Source: RYN-230 sp963760405
GTDB taxonomy: Bacteria > Actinomycetota > Actinomycetes > Streptosporangiales > Streptosporangiaceae
Assembly: GCA_963760405.1 (NCBI GenBank)
Contig: CAVXCV010000011.1
Span: 124,001 to 188,000 of the forward strand
Direction: 5' to 3'
DNA: 64,000 bases
In this document: piece by piece, positions 28,760 through 36,938 of the stretch
Layout: each line of letters opens with the position of its first letter
Numbering within the stretch: the stretch's first letter is position 1
Made by a program: the position numbers and the translations under genes
Notes under the pieces: generated by a model
The model's input: only the letters and a program-made list of their open reading frames with translations
Databases searched by the model: none
Told to the model about the DNA's origin: nothing

Positions 28760-30526
28760 AGGGCTCGCCGAAAAACAACCCGTGGGTTCCGGAAGTGGAG
28801 CACGATGGTGTGCTATGGCCATCATCGACGAGGCCGAAGCGCTCCTTGCCGCGAAGTTCGCAGCGCTCTTCCCGCACCTGGACGAGCGGCAGCGTCGTCT
28901 GGTCGCCGGCGCGGAGGCCCGGTCTCTGGGCCACGGCGGGATCCGGGTGGTGGCCCGGGCGGCGGGGATGCGGGAGGGCACGGTGTCGGACGGGGCCGCG
29001 GAGCTGGAGTCCGGTGCGGCGCCGCTGGGCCGGATCCGGCGCCCGGGCGGGGGCCGCAAGAAGCTGACTGAGCTGGACCCGGCGCTGCTGCCGGCTCTGC
29101 TGGCGCTGGTCGAGCCGCAGGAGCGCGGCGATCCGATGTCGCCGTTGCGCTGGACGGCCAAGTCCACGCGTGCCCTGGCCGCCGAGCTGACCCGGCAGGG
29201 CCACGTGATAGGCGCTGATACGGTCGCCGAGTTGCTGGGTATGGAGGGCTTCAGCCTTCAGGGCAATGCCAAGACCTTGGAGGGCATGCAGCATCCCGAC
29301 CGGGACGCCCAGTTCCGGTATCTGGCCGGGCAGGTGACAGAACATCGGGATGCTGGGCAGCCGGTGGTCAGCATGGATGCGAAGAAGAAGGAGCTGGTCG
29401 GCCAGTTCAAGAACGCCGGGCGGGAGTGGGCGCGGGCCGGGGCGGCGGTCCGGGTGGACTGCCACGACTTTCCCGGCGACGCCGTCGGCAAGGCCCTGCC
29501 CTACGGGATCTACGATGTGGCGGCCGGCACCGGCTGGGTGAACGTCGGCACCGGCCATGACACCGCCGCGTTCGCGGTGGAATCGCTGCGCCGCTGGTGG
29601 AATGAGCCGGCCGGGCTGCCTACCCGCGGGCTACCCGGCTGCTGACCACCGTGGACGCGGGCGGCCCGGACGGGTACCGCACCCGGACGTGGAAGACGTA
29701 CCTGGCCGCGCTGGCAGACGAGACAGGCCTGGATATCACGGTGTGTCATTTTCCGCCCGGTACCTCGAAGTGGAACACGATCGAGCACCGGCTGTTTTCC
29801 CACATCACCATGAACTGGCGCGGCAGGCCCCTGACCAGCCACGAAGTCGTCGTCGCGAGCATCGCCGCGACCACCACGGGTACCGGCCTGGCCGTCCATG
29901 CAGAGCTGGACACCGGCTCGTACCCCACCGGCGTCCAGGTCAGTGATGAGGCGATCGCCGCCCTGCCGGTCAGCCGCCATCACTTCCACGGCGACTGGAA
30001 CTACACCCTGCACCCCGCACCGGCCGGTGACACGGCACCCGCCCCGGGCACCGGGCACGCATCCCTGGCCGGCCGGCCACAGCACCCGCCGCCGGGCGCC
30101 CTGCGCGACCCTGAGCTGACCGGCATGACCCGCCGGCAGCTCGGCGGCATGATCCGCACCCTGACACCCGTGCTGGCAGCGCAGCGCGAGCAGACCCTGC
30201 ACACGCGCCGCGGCGGACGGCCCAGCCAGACCCCCGGCACCGGCGCCAAAGCCAGGCTCACGCCCGCCGAACGGATCCTGGTCACCGTGCTCTACCTGCG
30301 TAAACTCGCCACCCAGGAACTTCTCGGCGACCTGTTCGGCGTCACCGCCATGACCGTCAGCCGTGCGATCCGGGAAGTGCGCCCACTGCTGCACGCACAT
30401 GGCTACGACATCACCGCCTCCACGGCCCGCTTCCGCGTACCGGCAGACATCACAGCATTCCTCGCCCACGAGACCATCGACCCCCGCGACGAGATCAAAT
30501 CAGCGCGTTAATAATCTGCAGGCCCT
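28760..30526 (+). mobile_element. ISAzo13-family insertion sequence
   Basis: A 1767-bp element with ends AGGGCTCGCCG and, as complement of the right end, AGGGCCTGCAG (8 of 11 identical). TA flanks it at 28758-28759 and 30527-30528. It lies 11 bases from the IS5-type element. Boundaries were fixed by the end repeats and by the fact that exact removal restores the host gene. ISfinder conventions may shift them by one or two bases. Confidence 0.82.
28815..30511 (+). CDS. ISAzo13-family transposase, frame broken
   Basis: A DDE transposase of about 565 residues in two frames. The N-terminal part has ALFPHLDERQRRLVAGAEARSLGHGG. The catalytic core has VVSMDAKKKELVGQFKN (first Asp), FPGDAVGKALPYGIYD, TVDAGGPDGYR (second Asp) and HFPPGTSKWNTIEHRLFSHI (Glu region). 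A C-terminal 150-residue extension carries a helix-turn-helix (QELLGDLFGVTAMTVSRAIREVRPL). The frame changes near 29620 between RWWNEP and YPRATRLL, equivalent to one missing base, and I cannot tell recoding from mutation. The element may therefore be defective. Confidence 0.85.
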
Positions 30527-31457
30527 TAGTGGCAGCCGTGCTGCTGCGCACGTATGTACCGGGCCAGGTGATCAGATACCCGCTCAGCGAGCACCTCACG
30601 ACCCAGCTGGTGGGCCATGGGGTCTCCTACTTCAGCCCCAGCAAGTTCAGGCCGGTCACCGGCGTCACGATGCTGGTCACCAGCACGGTCACGGGTGATG
30701 CCAAGGCGGGTACGTCCACCACGGCGGTATGGAACTCGTCCACTCACCTCTACGACGAGACCAACCACGCGACGTTCGTGGACAGCACCCGCCGCGTCGC
30801 CTTCGACCGGCGGACCGCCCAGCTGGTCATGTGCTGCGGGGCCAGCGTCAACGGCAACACCGCGGTCCGCCAGTCCGGCCTGGTGGGGTTCCTCTGGCCG
30901 CTGGGCACCCAGCGGCACGCCTACCAGGTCTTCGACTCGGCCATGGACCGGGCCCACCTGGCCAGCTACGAGGGAACGACCTCGATCGACGGGATCACCG
31001 TTTACCGCTTCGTGGAGCAGGTGCCAACTACCCAGATCGGGAAGGAGACGGTGCCCCCCGCGCTGGCGGGCCTGAAGGGCTCCTCGCTGGTGAGCCTCCC
31101 GGTGACCTACACCGCGACCAATACCTTCTGGGTGGACCCGGTCACGGGAGCGCAGCTCAATGAGATCGAGAACGAGCACCTGGTCCTGACCGACGACAGC
31201 GGCAGGCCGCGCGCACTACTGCTGAACGCGTCGCTGACCGACACGCCGCAGAGCCTGCAGAAGGTCGTGCAGCTCGACCGGAACGGGCGGAACGAGCTGG
31301 AACTGGTGACGGTCATCGCGCCGGTGGCGGCCGGCCTGCTCGGCCTCGCGGCGCTGGCCGGAGGAGTCCGGCTGGCCCGGCGGCGGCGCGATAACGAGCC
31401 CGGCCACGAGGATGTCCGGGCCGCCGGGCCGGTCACCGATCCTGCCGTCTAGCGAGC

Positions 31458-31529
31458 GCGGTCCCCGCCCAGCCGCGGTCCCTGCCCAGTGGCGGTCCTG
31501 CCGGCGGCGGTCCCTGCGCGGCGGCGGTC
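31458..31529. repeat. Degenerate GCGGTCCC repeat between convergent genes
   Basis: The motif GCGGTCCCTGCCCAG and close variants recur four to five times with 15-17 base spacing between the DUF3068 stop and the kstR stop. No transcription terminator hairpin could be defined in it. Confidence 0.6.
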
Positions 31530-32145
31530 AGCGCAGCAGCAGCCGGGCGGCAAGCTCCAGGTGGTTGCTGACGTCGTTGGCTGACGCGCGCCGCGTCACC
31601 CAGGCGACCAGGTTGGACAGCCAGACGTCGCCGATGATGCGGGCGATGGCTATCTCGTCGGCGGTCGGATCGCCCTCGTGCATGGCCCGGGTGAGGGTCC
31701 GCTCCATCAGCCGGGCCACGGTGTTGACCTCGGCGGCCGCGCTCGGGTCGGCGAACATGAAGGCGCGGGTCATCGCTTCGGCCAGCAACGGGTCACGCTG
31801 CATGGACTGGGTTATCCGGCCCAGCACGAAAATCATCCGCTCGTACGGCGTGTCACCGGGTATCGCGGTCCTGGCCAGCTTTTCCTGCGTTCGCTCGAAC
31901 TCCCGGGCCAGCCCGGACACCAGCAGGTGGATCTTGGACGGGAAGTACCGGTACAGGGTGCCGAGCGCCACGTTGGCCTGTTCGGCCACCGCCCGCATCT
32001 GCACGGCCTCGTAGCCGCCCTTGGACGCCAGCGCCAGCGTGGCATCCAGAATCCGCTTCCTGCGGTCGCGCTGCGCCACCGACGTGAACTCGCCATCGCC
32101 AGCGGTGCCGGACGCGGCGATGATACCTGTTCTCGGCGACGCCAT
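31528..32145 (-). CDS. kstR: KstR, TetR-family repressor of cholesterol catabolism
   Basis: A 205-residue TetR-family regulator that closely resembles mycobacterial KstR. KstR represses the upper steroid pathway and is released by 3-oxo-cholestenoyl-CoA type ligands. The DNA-binding domain contains QRDRRKRILDATLALASKGGYEAVQMRAVAEQANVALGTLYRYFPSK. The ligand domain keeps MQRDPLLAEAMTRAFMFAD and DVWLSNLVAWVTRRASANDVS, which match KstR strongly. It is divergent from fadE34, the same arrangement as Mtb Rv3574/Rv3573c, with an exact KstR box between, implying autoregulation. Confidence 0.95.
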   Translation of the reverse strand: MASPRTGIIAASGTAGDGEFTSVAQRDRRKRILDATLALASKGGYEAVQMRAVAEQANVALGTLYRYFPSKIHLLVSGLAREFERTQEKLARTAIPGDTPYERMIFVLGRITQSMQRDPLLAEAMTRAFMFADPSAAAEVNTVARLMERTLTRAMHEGDPTADEIAIARIIGDVWLSNLVAWVTRRASANDVSNHLELAARLLLR

Positions 32146-32294
32146 CCGTTACCCCTCGTCTCGCACAGCGCCGGCCGGGTGCCACGACGGACCCGCAGTC
32201 CTGGTCCGCGGTGTTGCTGGCCCGATCCCGCGCTGTGATCAGGGTAGCAATGCCGGCGGCCCGCCGCCGCCGCCCCGCCCTGGCTGCTGGCTAC

Positions 32295-32308
32295 TATAAC
32301 GTGTTCTA
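32295..32308. promoter_or_regulatory. KstR box between kstR and fadE34
   Basis: TATAACGTGTTCTA matches TnnAACnnGTTnnA exactly. It is 33 bases before the fadE34 start and about 150 bases from the kstR start, placed to control the long side-chain operon. Confidence 0.9.
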
Positions 32309-32340
32309 ATTCTGTCAGTCGTGGTGAAGGGGAGGTGCCG

Positions 32341-34557
32341 GTGCCGGTCGCTGTCACCGAAGAGCAGCTGGCCTTGCAGGCGTCGATTCGTGACTGGGCG
32401 CAGCGGGCCGGCCCGCTCGCCCTCGTCCGCGGGCTGGAGCCCGATGCTGGCCCGGTACCGGCTGAGGCCAGTGCGTGCTGGGCCGGCCTGGCCAGCTTGG
32501 GCGTGTTCTCGATGGCGCTGCCGCCGGCAGCGGGCGGGGCGGGCGGCACCATCGCTGACCTGGCCGCCGCGCTGGAGCAGCTCACCCTGGCGCTGGTTCC
32601 CGGGCCGGTGCTGCCCACCATGCTGGCCGGCCTGGTGCTCGCGGCCCAGGCCGGCCAGCCCACGGTGCAGGCGCTGCTTCCGGCCCTGGCCGCGGGTGAG
32701 CTGCCGATGGCCGTCGGCCTGGACACCGACTCGCTGACCGGAGCCTGGCAGGCGGACGGGTCCCTCCTGGTGACGGGCGAGATCGGCCCGGTCCTGGGCG
32801 GCGGCGCCAGCGTCCAGCTGCTCGCCGGGGCCATGGTGGACGGGAGCGAGGTGTGGTTCTGTGTCCCGGCCCGGCATCCCGGTCTCACGGTGACGGACCG
32901 CAGGCCGGTCGACTTCTCCCGGCCGCTGGCCACCATCCGGTTCGCCGGTGCGGCCATCGGCCCGGGCCAGATCGTGGCCGGCCTGGGCCTGGCCCGGGTG
33001 CGCGACCTGGCCGCGACCCTGTACGCGGTCGAAGCGTCCGCGGTGGCTGGCTGGTGCTCAGCGACAGCCGCCGGGTACGCCTGCACCCGGCACCAGTTCG
33101 GCCGGCCGATCGGCGCCTTCCAGGCGGTCCAGCATCTCTGTGCCGGCCTGCTCTGCCGGGCCGAACGTGCGGCCGCGGTGGCGTGGGATGCGGCGCGGGT
33201 GGCGGATGAGGTGCCGGCCGAGCATCCGCTGGCCGCCGCGGCCGCGGCGGCCATCGCACTGGACGCCGCGGTCGACAACGCCAAGGACTGCATCCAGGTG
33301 CTCGGCGGGATCGGCTTCACCTGGGAGCATGACGCCCACCTGTTTCTGCGCCGTGCGCTGGCGCTGCGGCAGCTTCTCGGCGGCAGCGCCGGGTGGCGCG
33401 TGCGGACGGCCGGCCTTGCCCTGGCGGGGGCCCGCCGCCGGGTGGCCCTGACCACAGGCGGTGCGGGTAGCGGGCCGGTGGCGCAGGCCGCGAGGGCGGT
33501 GGCGGCGGCCGCCGCTGCCCTGCCGCCTAGCGACCGCCGGGCGGCACTCGCCGATGCCGGGTACGTGGCCCCGCACTGGCCACCGCCCTACGGGCTGGGA
33601 GCCTCGCCCGGCGACGTGCTCATCATCGACGAGGAGCTGGCCCGGGCCGGGCTGGCCCGGCCCGATCTGGTGATCGGCGGCTGGGCAGGCCTGGCGGTGG
33701 TCCAGCACGGCTCACCGGCCCAGCAGGAACGGTTCGCCGGCCCCACCCTGCGCGGCGAGATCACCTGGTGCCAGCTGTTCAGCGAGCCCGGCGCGGGCTC
33801 CGACCTCGCCTCGCTGCGGACCCGGGCAGAGCGGGTGCAAGGCGGCGGGGGGTGGCGGCTGACCGGGCAGAAGGTGTGGACCTCCCTCGCCCATGAGGCC
33901 GGCTGGGCCATCTGCCTGGCCCGCACCGACCGGGCCGCTCCCAAGCACCGCGGGCTCACCTTCTTCCTGGTGGACATGCACAGCGACGGCATCGGGATCC
34001 GGCCCCTGCGCGAGATCACCGGCCGCGCGGTGTTCAACGAGGTCTTCCTGGATGACGTGTTCGTGCCCGACGGCTGCGTGCTGGGGACGTGCGGAGACGG
34101 CTGGCGGATCGCCCGGAGCACGCTGGCGGCCGAACGGGTCGCCATGGGCCGGGGCTCGGCGCTCGGTGACGAGGTGGAGGGCCTGATCGCGATGATCCGG
34201 TCGGCTGGGCTGGCCACCGACCCGGCAGTGCTGGAACAGGCCGGAGCGCTGATCGCCGACGGCCTGGCCGGCTCGCTGCTGGACCTGCGGTCCGCGCTGG
34301 CCCGGCTGAGCGGGGCGGACGCGGATCACCTGGCGGCCGTGCGCAAGCTGCACGGTGTCGCCCATCGGCAGGCGGTGGCCGAGGCCGCGCTGGTGCTGTG
34401 CGGCCCGGGGGGCGCGGCGGCCGATGGGGCCGCCGCGGACCCGGTACACGAGTTCCTGCTCACCAGGTGCCTGAGCATCGCGGGCGGCACGACCCAGATC
34501 CTGCTGTCGGTAGTGGCCGAGCGGGTGCTCGGCCTGCCCCGGGAGGAGATGCGCTGA
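32341..34557 (+). CDS. fadE34: Two-domain acyl-CoA dehydrogenase ChsE3/FadE34
   Basis: A 738-residue fusion of two acyl-CoA dehydrogenase folds, the FadE34 (ChsE3) type, which oxidises steroid side-chain CoA thioesters. In Mtb the enzyme prefers a C24 side chain. The N-terminal half (1-375) is degenerate but keeps TRHQFGRPIGAFQAVQHLCA and VLGGIGFTWEHDAHLFLRRA. The C-terminal half has CQLFSEPGAGSDLASLRTRA, GQKVWTSLAHEAGWAICLARTD and the terminal IAGGTTQILLSVVAERVLGLP. GTG 32341 is preferred to GTG 32335 because GGGGAGG is then 6 bases upstream. It is first gene of the fadE34-chsE1-chsE2-chsH-ltp2 operon; its stop abuts the next start. Confidence 0.92.
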   Translation: MPVAVTEEQLALQASIRDWAQRAGPLALVRGLEPDAGPVPAEASACWAGLASLGVFSMALPPAAGGAGGTIADLAAALEQLTLALVPGPVLPTMLAGLVLAAQAGQPTVQALLPALAAGELPMAVGLDTDSLTGAWQADGSLLVTGEIGPVLGGGASVQLLAGAMVDGSEVWFCVPARHPGLTVTDRRPVDFSRPLATIRFAGAAIGPGQIVAGLGLARVRDLAATLYAVEASAVAGWCSATAAGYACTRHQFGRPIGAFQAVQHLCAGLLCRAERAAAVAWDAARVADEVPAEHPLAAAAAAAIALDAAVDNAKDCIQVLGGIGFTWEHDAHLFLRRALALRQLLGGSAGWRVRTAGLALAGARRRVALTTGGAGSGPVAQAARAVAAAAAALPPSDRRAALADAGYVAPHWPPPYGLGASPGDVLIIDEELARAGLARPDLVIGGWAGLAVVQHGSPAQQERFAGPTLRGEITWCQLFSEPGAGSDLASLRTRAERVQGGGGWRLTGQKVWTSLAHEAGWAICLARTDRAAPKHRGLTFFLVDMHSDGIGIRPLREITGRAVFNEVFLDDVFVPDGCVLGTCGDGWRIARSTLAAERVAMGRGSALGDEVEGLIAMIRSAGLATDPAVLEQAGALIADGLAGSLLDLRSALARLSGADADHLAAVRKLHGVAHRQAVAEAALVLCGPGGAAADGAAADPVHEFLLTRCLSIAGGTTQILLSVVAERVLGLPREEMR

Positions 34558-35676
34558 GTGGACTTCAGCTACGGCGAGACTCAGCAGGAGGTCGGCCGCC
34601 TGGCCGCCCGGGTGCTGCGGGGACCGCGCCCGGCCGCCGTTGCCGCCCATCCGGGGGTGGCGGCCGCCGCCGGGCTGGACGGCGGATACGACGGGGCACT
34701 CTGGAAGGAACTCGCCCGGACCGGGCTGCTGTCCCTGGCGCTGCCCGAGTGGCTGGAGGGGGACGGGCTCGGGGTCGCCGAGGCCGCGGTCCTGCTGACC
34801 GAGACCGGCAGGCAGGGCGCGGCGGTGCCGGCCCTGGCCACCGTGATGACCGGCGTGCTGCCGGTCACCCGCTGGGCGGATCGCGGCTTGCAGGAGGCCG
34901 TGCTGGCGGGCGTGGCCACGGGCGCCACCGTGCTCACCGCCGCTGTGCGCGAGCCCTCGCGGCCCTGGCCCGCGGTCCCGGCCACCACGGCCTGGCTGGC
35001 GGATGACGGCGGGACCGTTTCCGGGGTGAAGATCGGCGTGCCGTACTGCGCGGAGGCCCGCTGGGTGCTGGTCCCGGCCACCGTCGCCGGGGGCGGCGGT
35101 ACCGCGGTGGTGGTGGTCAGCCCGGATTCCGGCGGGGTGACCACGGTACGCACGCGCAGTTCCGGTGGCGAGCCTGAGTACACGCTGCGGCTGACCGGGG
35201 CGCCCATCGCCGGCGTCCTCGGCGGGGCGGCGGACGGGCGGGCCGCCAGCGACCTGTACCAGCTCGCCGTAGCCGGCGCGTGCTGCCTGGCTGACGGCGC
35301 CATGGCCGCCGCGCTCGCGCTGACCACGGAGCACATCGGGACCCGGAAGCAGTTCGGCCGGCCGCTCGCGGCGTTCCAGGCCGCGGCCCAGCACATCGCC
35401 GATGTCTACATCACGGCGCGCACCCTGCATCTGGCCACCCTGTCGGCCTGCTGGCGGCTGGACACCGGGCAGGACGCGGGCCCCGACCTCGACGTGGCGG
35501 CCTACTGGCTCGCCGAGCACGCGCCCGCGGCCATGCGCACGTGTCACCACCTGCACGGCGGAACGGGCATGGACGTCAGCTACCCACTGCCCCGCTTCTC
35601 CGCCCTGATCAAGGACCTGGCCCGGTACGCCGGCGGCACCAGTTACTGCCTGGACCGGCTGGCCACCAGGGTGTGA
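34558..35676 (+). CDS. chsE1: ChsE1-type acyl-CoA dehydrogenase subunit (FadE28-like)
   Basis: A 372-residue acyl-CoA dehydrogenase-fold protein matching FadE28. With ChsE2 it forms the alpha2beta2 enzyme that dehydrogenates 3-oxo-4-pregnene-20-carboxyl-CoA. Seen: WKELARTGLLSLALPEWLEGDGLG, GTRKQFGRPLAAFQAAAQHIAD with the FAD-contacting Arg and Phe-Gly, and CHHLHGGTGMDVSYPLPRFSALIKDLAR near the C-terminus, a segment distinctive of this pair. The canonical catalytic Glu is not expected here; in these heteromers one subunit supplies it. GTG 34558 directly follows the upstream TGA. Mtb ChsE1 is shorter (about 339 residues). Confidence 0.88.
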   Translation: MDFSYGETQQEVGRLAARVLRGPRPAAVAAHPGVAAAAGLDGGYDGALWKELARTGLLSLALPEWLEGDGLGVAEAAVLLTETGRQGAAVPALATVMTGVLPVTRWADRGLQEAVLAGVATGATVLTAAVREPSRPWPAVPATTAWLADDGGTVSGVKIGVPYCAEARWVLVPATVAGGGGTAVVVVSPDSGGVTTVRTRSSGGEPEYTLRLTGAPIAGVLGGAADGRAASDLYQLAVAGACCLADGAMAAALALTTEHIGTRKQFGRPLAAFQAAAQHIADVYITARTLHLATLSACWRLDTGQDAGPDLDVAAYWLAEHAPAAMRTCHHLHGGTGMDVSYPLPRFSALIKDLARYAGGTSYCLDRLATRV

Positions 35677-35687
35677 AAGGGACACCG

Positions 35688-36857
35688 ATGTTCATTGATC
35701 TCACCAGCAGCCAGCGGGCGCTGCGCGGCGAGGTGCGCGCCTACTTCGCCAGCCTGCTGTCGCCAGCCGAGCGCGAAGCCATGCTCACTGAGCGGCACGG
35801 CCCGGTCTACCGGGATGTGGTCCGGCGGATGGGCCGGGACGGCTGGCTGGGCGTGGGCTGGCCGGAGGAATACGGCGGGCGCGGGCTCGGCCAGGTCGAG
35901 CAGCAGATCTTCGTGACCGAGGCGGCCCGGGCCGATATCCCGTTGCCCACGGTCACGCTGCAGACCGTCGGCCCGACTTTGCAGGTGCACGGCACCCGGG
36001 AACAGAAGGACTTCTTCCTGCCGAAGATCCTGGCCGGCGAGGTGCACTTCGCCATTGGCTACACCGAGCCCGAGGCCGGCACCGACCTGGCCTCGTTGCG
36101 GACCAGGGCGGTCCGGGTGAAGGGGGGTGCGGAGTATGTGGTCAGCGGCCAGAAGATCTTCACCACCGGCGGCCATGATGCCGACTACATCTGGCTGGCC
36201 TGCCGCACCGACCCGGATGCCGCCAGGCACAAGGGGATCTCCATCCTCATCGTGGACACCCGCGACCCCGGCTATTCCTGGACCCCGATCATCACCCACG
36301 ACGGAGCGCATCACGTCAACGTGACCTACTACGACGGCGTGCGGGTTCCGGTCTCGATGCGGGTGGGGGAGGAGAACGGTGGCTGGCGGCTGGTGACCGA
36401 GCAGCTCAATCACGAACGGGTGATGCTGGGGCCAGCCGGCCGCCTGGCCGCCCTGTACGACCGGGTGCGAGCCTGGGCTGACAGCCAAGCCGGGCCGGAC
36501 GGCCGCCCGCTGCTGGACCAGCCGGACGTCCGGCAGGCGCTTGCCCGCACCTACGCCAGCCTGCGCATCAATGAGCTGCTCAACTGGCAGGTCGCGGCGA
36601 CGGAGCAGGTCGGCATCGCCGACGCCTCGGCCACCAAGGTCTACGCCTCCGAGCAGATCCAGCAGCTCGGCCAGGAACTGGAGGAGATCGTCGGCCGGCA
36701 TGGTGACCCGGCTGACCCGGAGACCGCCGGCCTCAGCCGGTGGCTGGACGTCCAGGCCAAGCGCAACACCGTGCTGACCTTCGGCGGCGGGGTCAACGAG
36801 ATCCAGCGTGAGCTCATCGCGACCGCAGGCCTCGGCCTGCCCCGGGTGCCCCGCTGA
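35688..36857 (+). CDS. chsE2: ChsE2-type acyl-CoA dehydrogenase subunit (FadE29-like)
   Basis: A 389-residue partner of ChsE1. Similarity to FadE29 is very high along the length: MFIDLTSSQRALRGEVRAYF, RHGPVYRDVVRRMGRDGWLGVGWPEEYGG, LQTVGPTLQVHGT, HFAIGYTEPEAGTDLASLRT, TTGGHDADYIWLACRTDPDAARHKGISIL, and the C-terminal TFGGGVNEIQRELIA. The ATG at 35688 follows a GAAAGGG site 12 bases after the chsE1 stop. The pair removes two electrons from the last, C22, side-chain thioester before hydration by ChsH. Confidence 0.95.
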   Translation: MFIDLTSSQRALRGEVRAYFASLLSPAEREAMLTERHGPVYRDVVRRMGRDGWLGVGWPEEYGGRGLGQVEQQIFVTEAARADIPLPTVTLQTVGPTLQVHGTREQKDFFLPKILAGEVHFAIGYTEPEAGTDLASLRTRAVRVKGGAEYVVSGQKIFTTGGHDADYIWLACRTDPDAARHKGISILIVDTRDPGYSWTPIITHDGAHHVNVTYYDGVRVPVSMRVGEENGGWRLVTEQLNHERVMLGPAGRLAALYDRVRAWADSQAGPDGRPLLDQPDVRQALARTYASLRINELLNWQVAATEQVGIADASATKVYASEQIQQLGQELEEIVGRHGDPADPETAGLSRWLDVQAKRNTVLTFGGGVNEIQRELIATAGLGLPRVPR

Positions 36858-36875
36858 TCTCAGCCCCGCTGGCCG

Positions 36876-36924
36876 GGTGGCCTGCTTACAGGGTGGCCTG
36901 CTGACCGGATGGCCTGCTGACCAG
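36876..36924 (+). repeat. Three imperfect tandem copies before chsH2
   Basis: The unit GGTGGCCTGCTGACC and variants occur three times with about 16-18 base spacing between the chsE2 stop and the AGAGGAGAAGGG ribosome site of chsH2. No coding or operator role is evident. Confidence 0.7.
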
Positions 36925-36938
36925 AGGAGAAGGGACAG

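Larger units (their letters stand above)
27809..31452 (+). pseudogene. DUF3068 (PorA-family) membrane protein gene interrupted by two insertion sequences
   Basis: A KstR-boxed gene starting at ATG 27809 after TTAGGAGGAAC. The first 20 codons (MRRAIGLVLAGLGVLLLEVL) run into an IS5-type element. Three codons (A-V-L) remain at 28751-28759, and the main part resumes at 30529. Removing both elements with one copy of each TA duplication gives a continuous 330-residue frame with an N-terminal transmembrane helix, an extracytoplasmic body (YVPGQVIRYPLSEHLTTQL, NTFWVDPVTGAQLNEIENEH) and a C-terminal helix near residues 280-305. That is the DUF3068/PorA layout. Function in this family is poorly defined; a cell-envelope role is inferred. 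Confidence 0.85.

Noticed and set aside
32341..34557. FadE34 as a novel gene fusion
   Set aside because: Two-domain FadE34/ChsE3 proteins of this size are an established family in mycobacteria.
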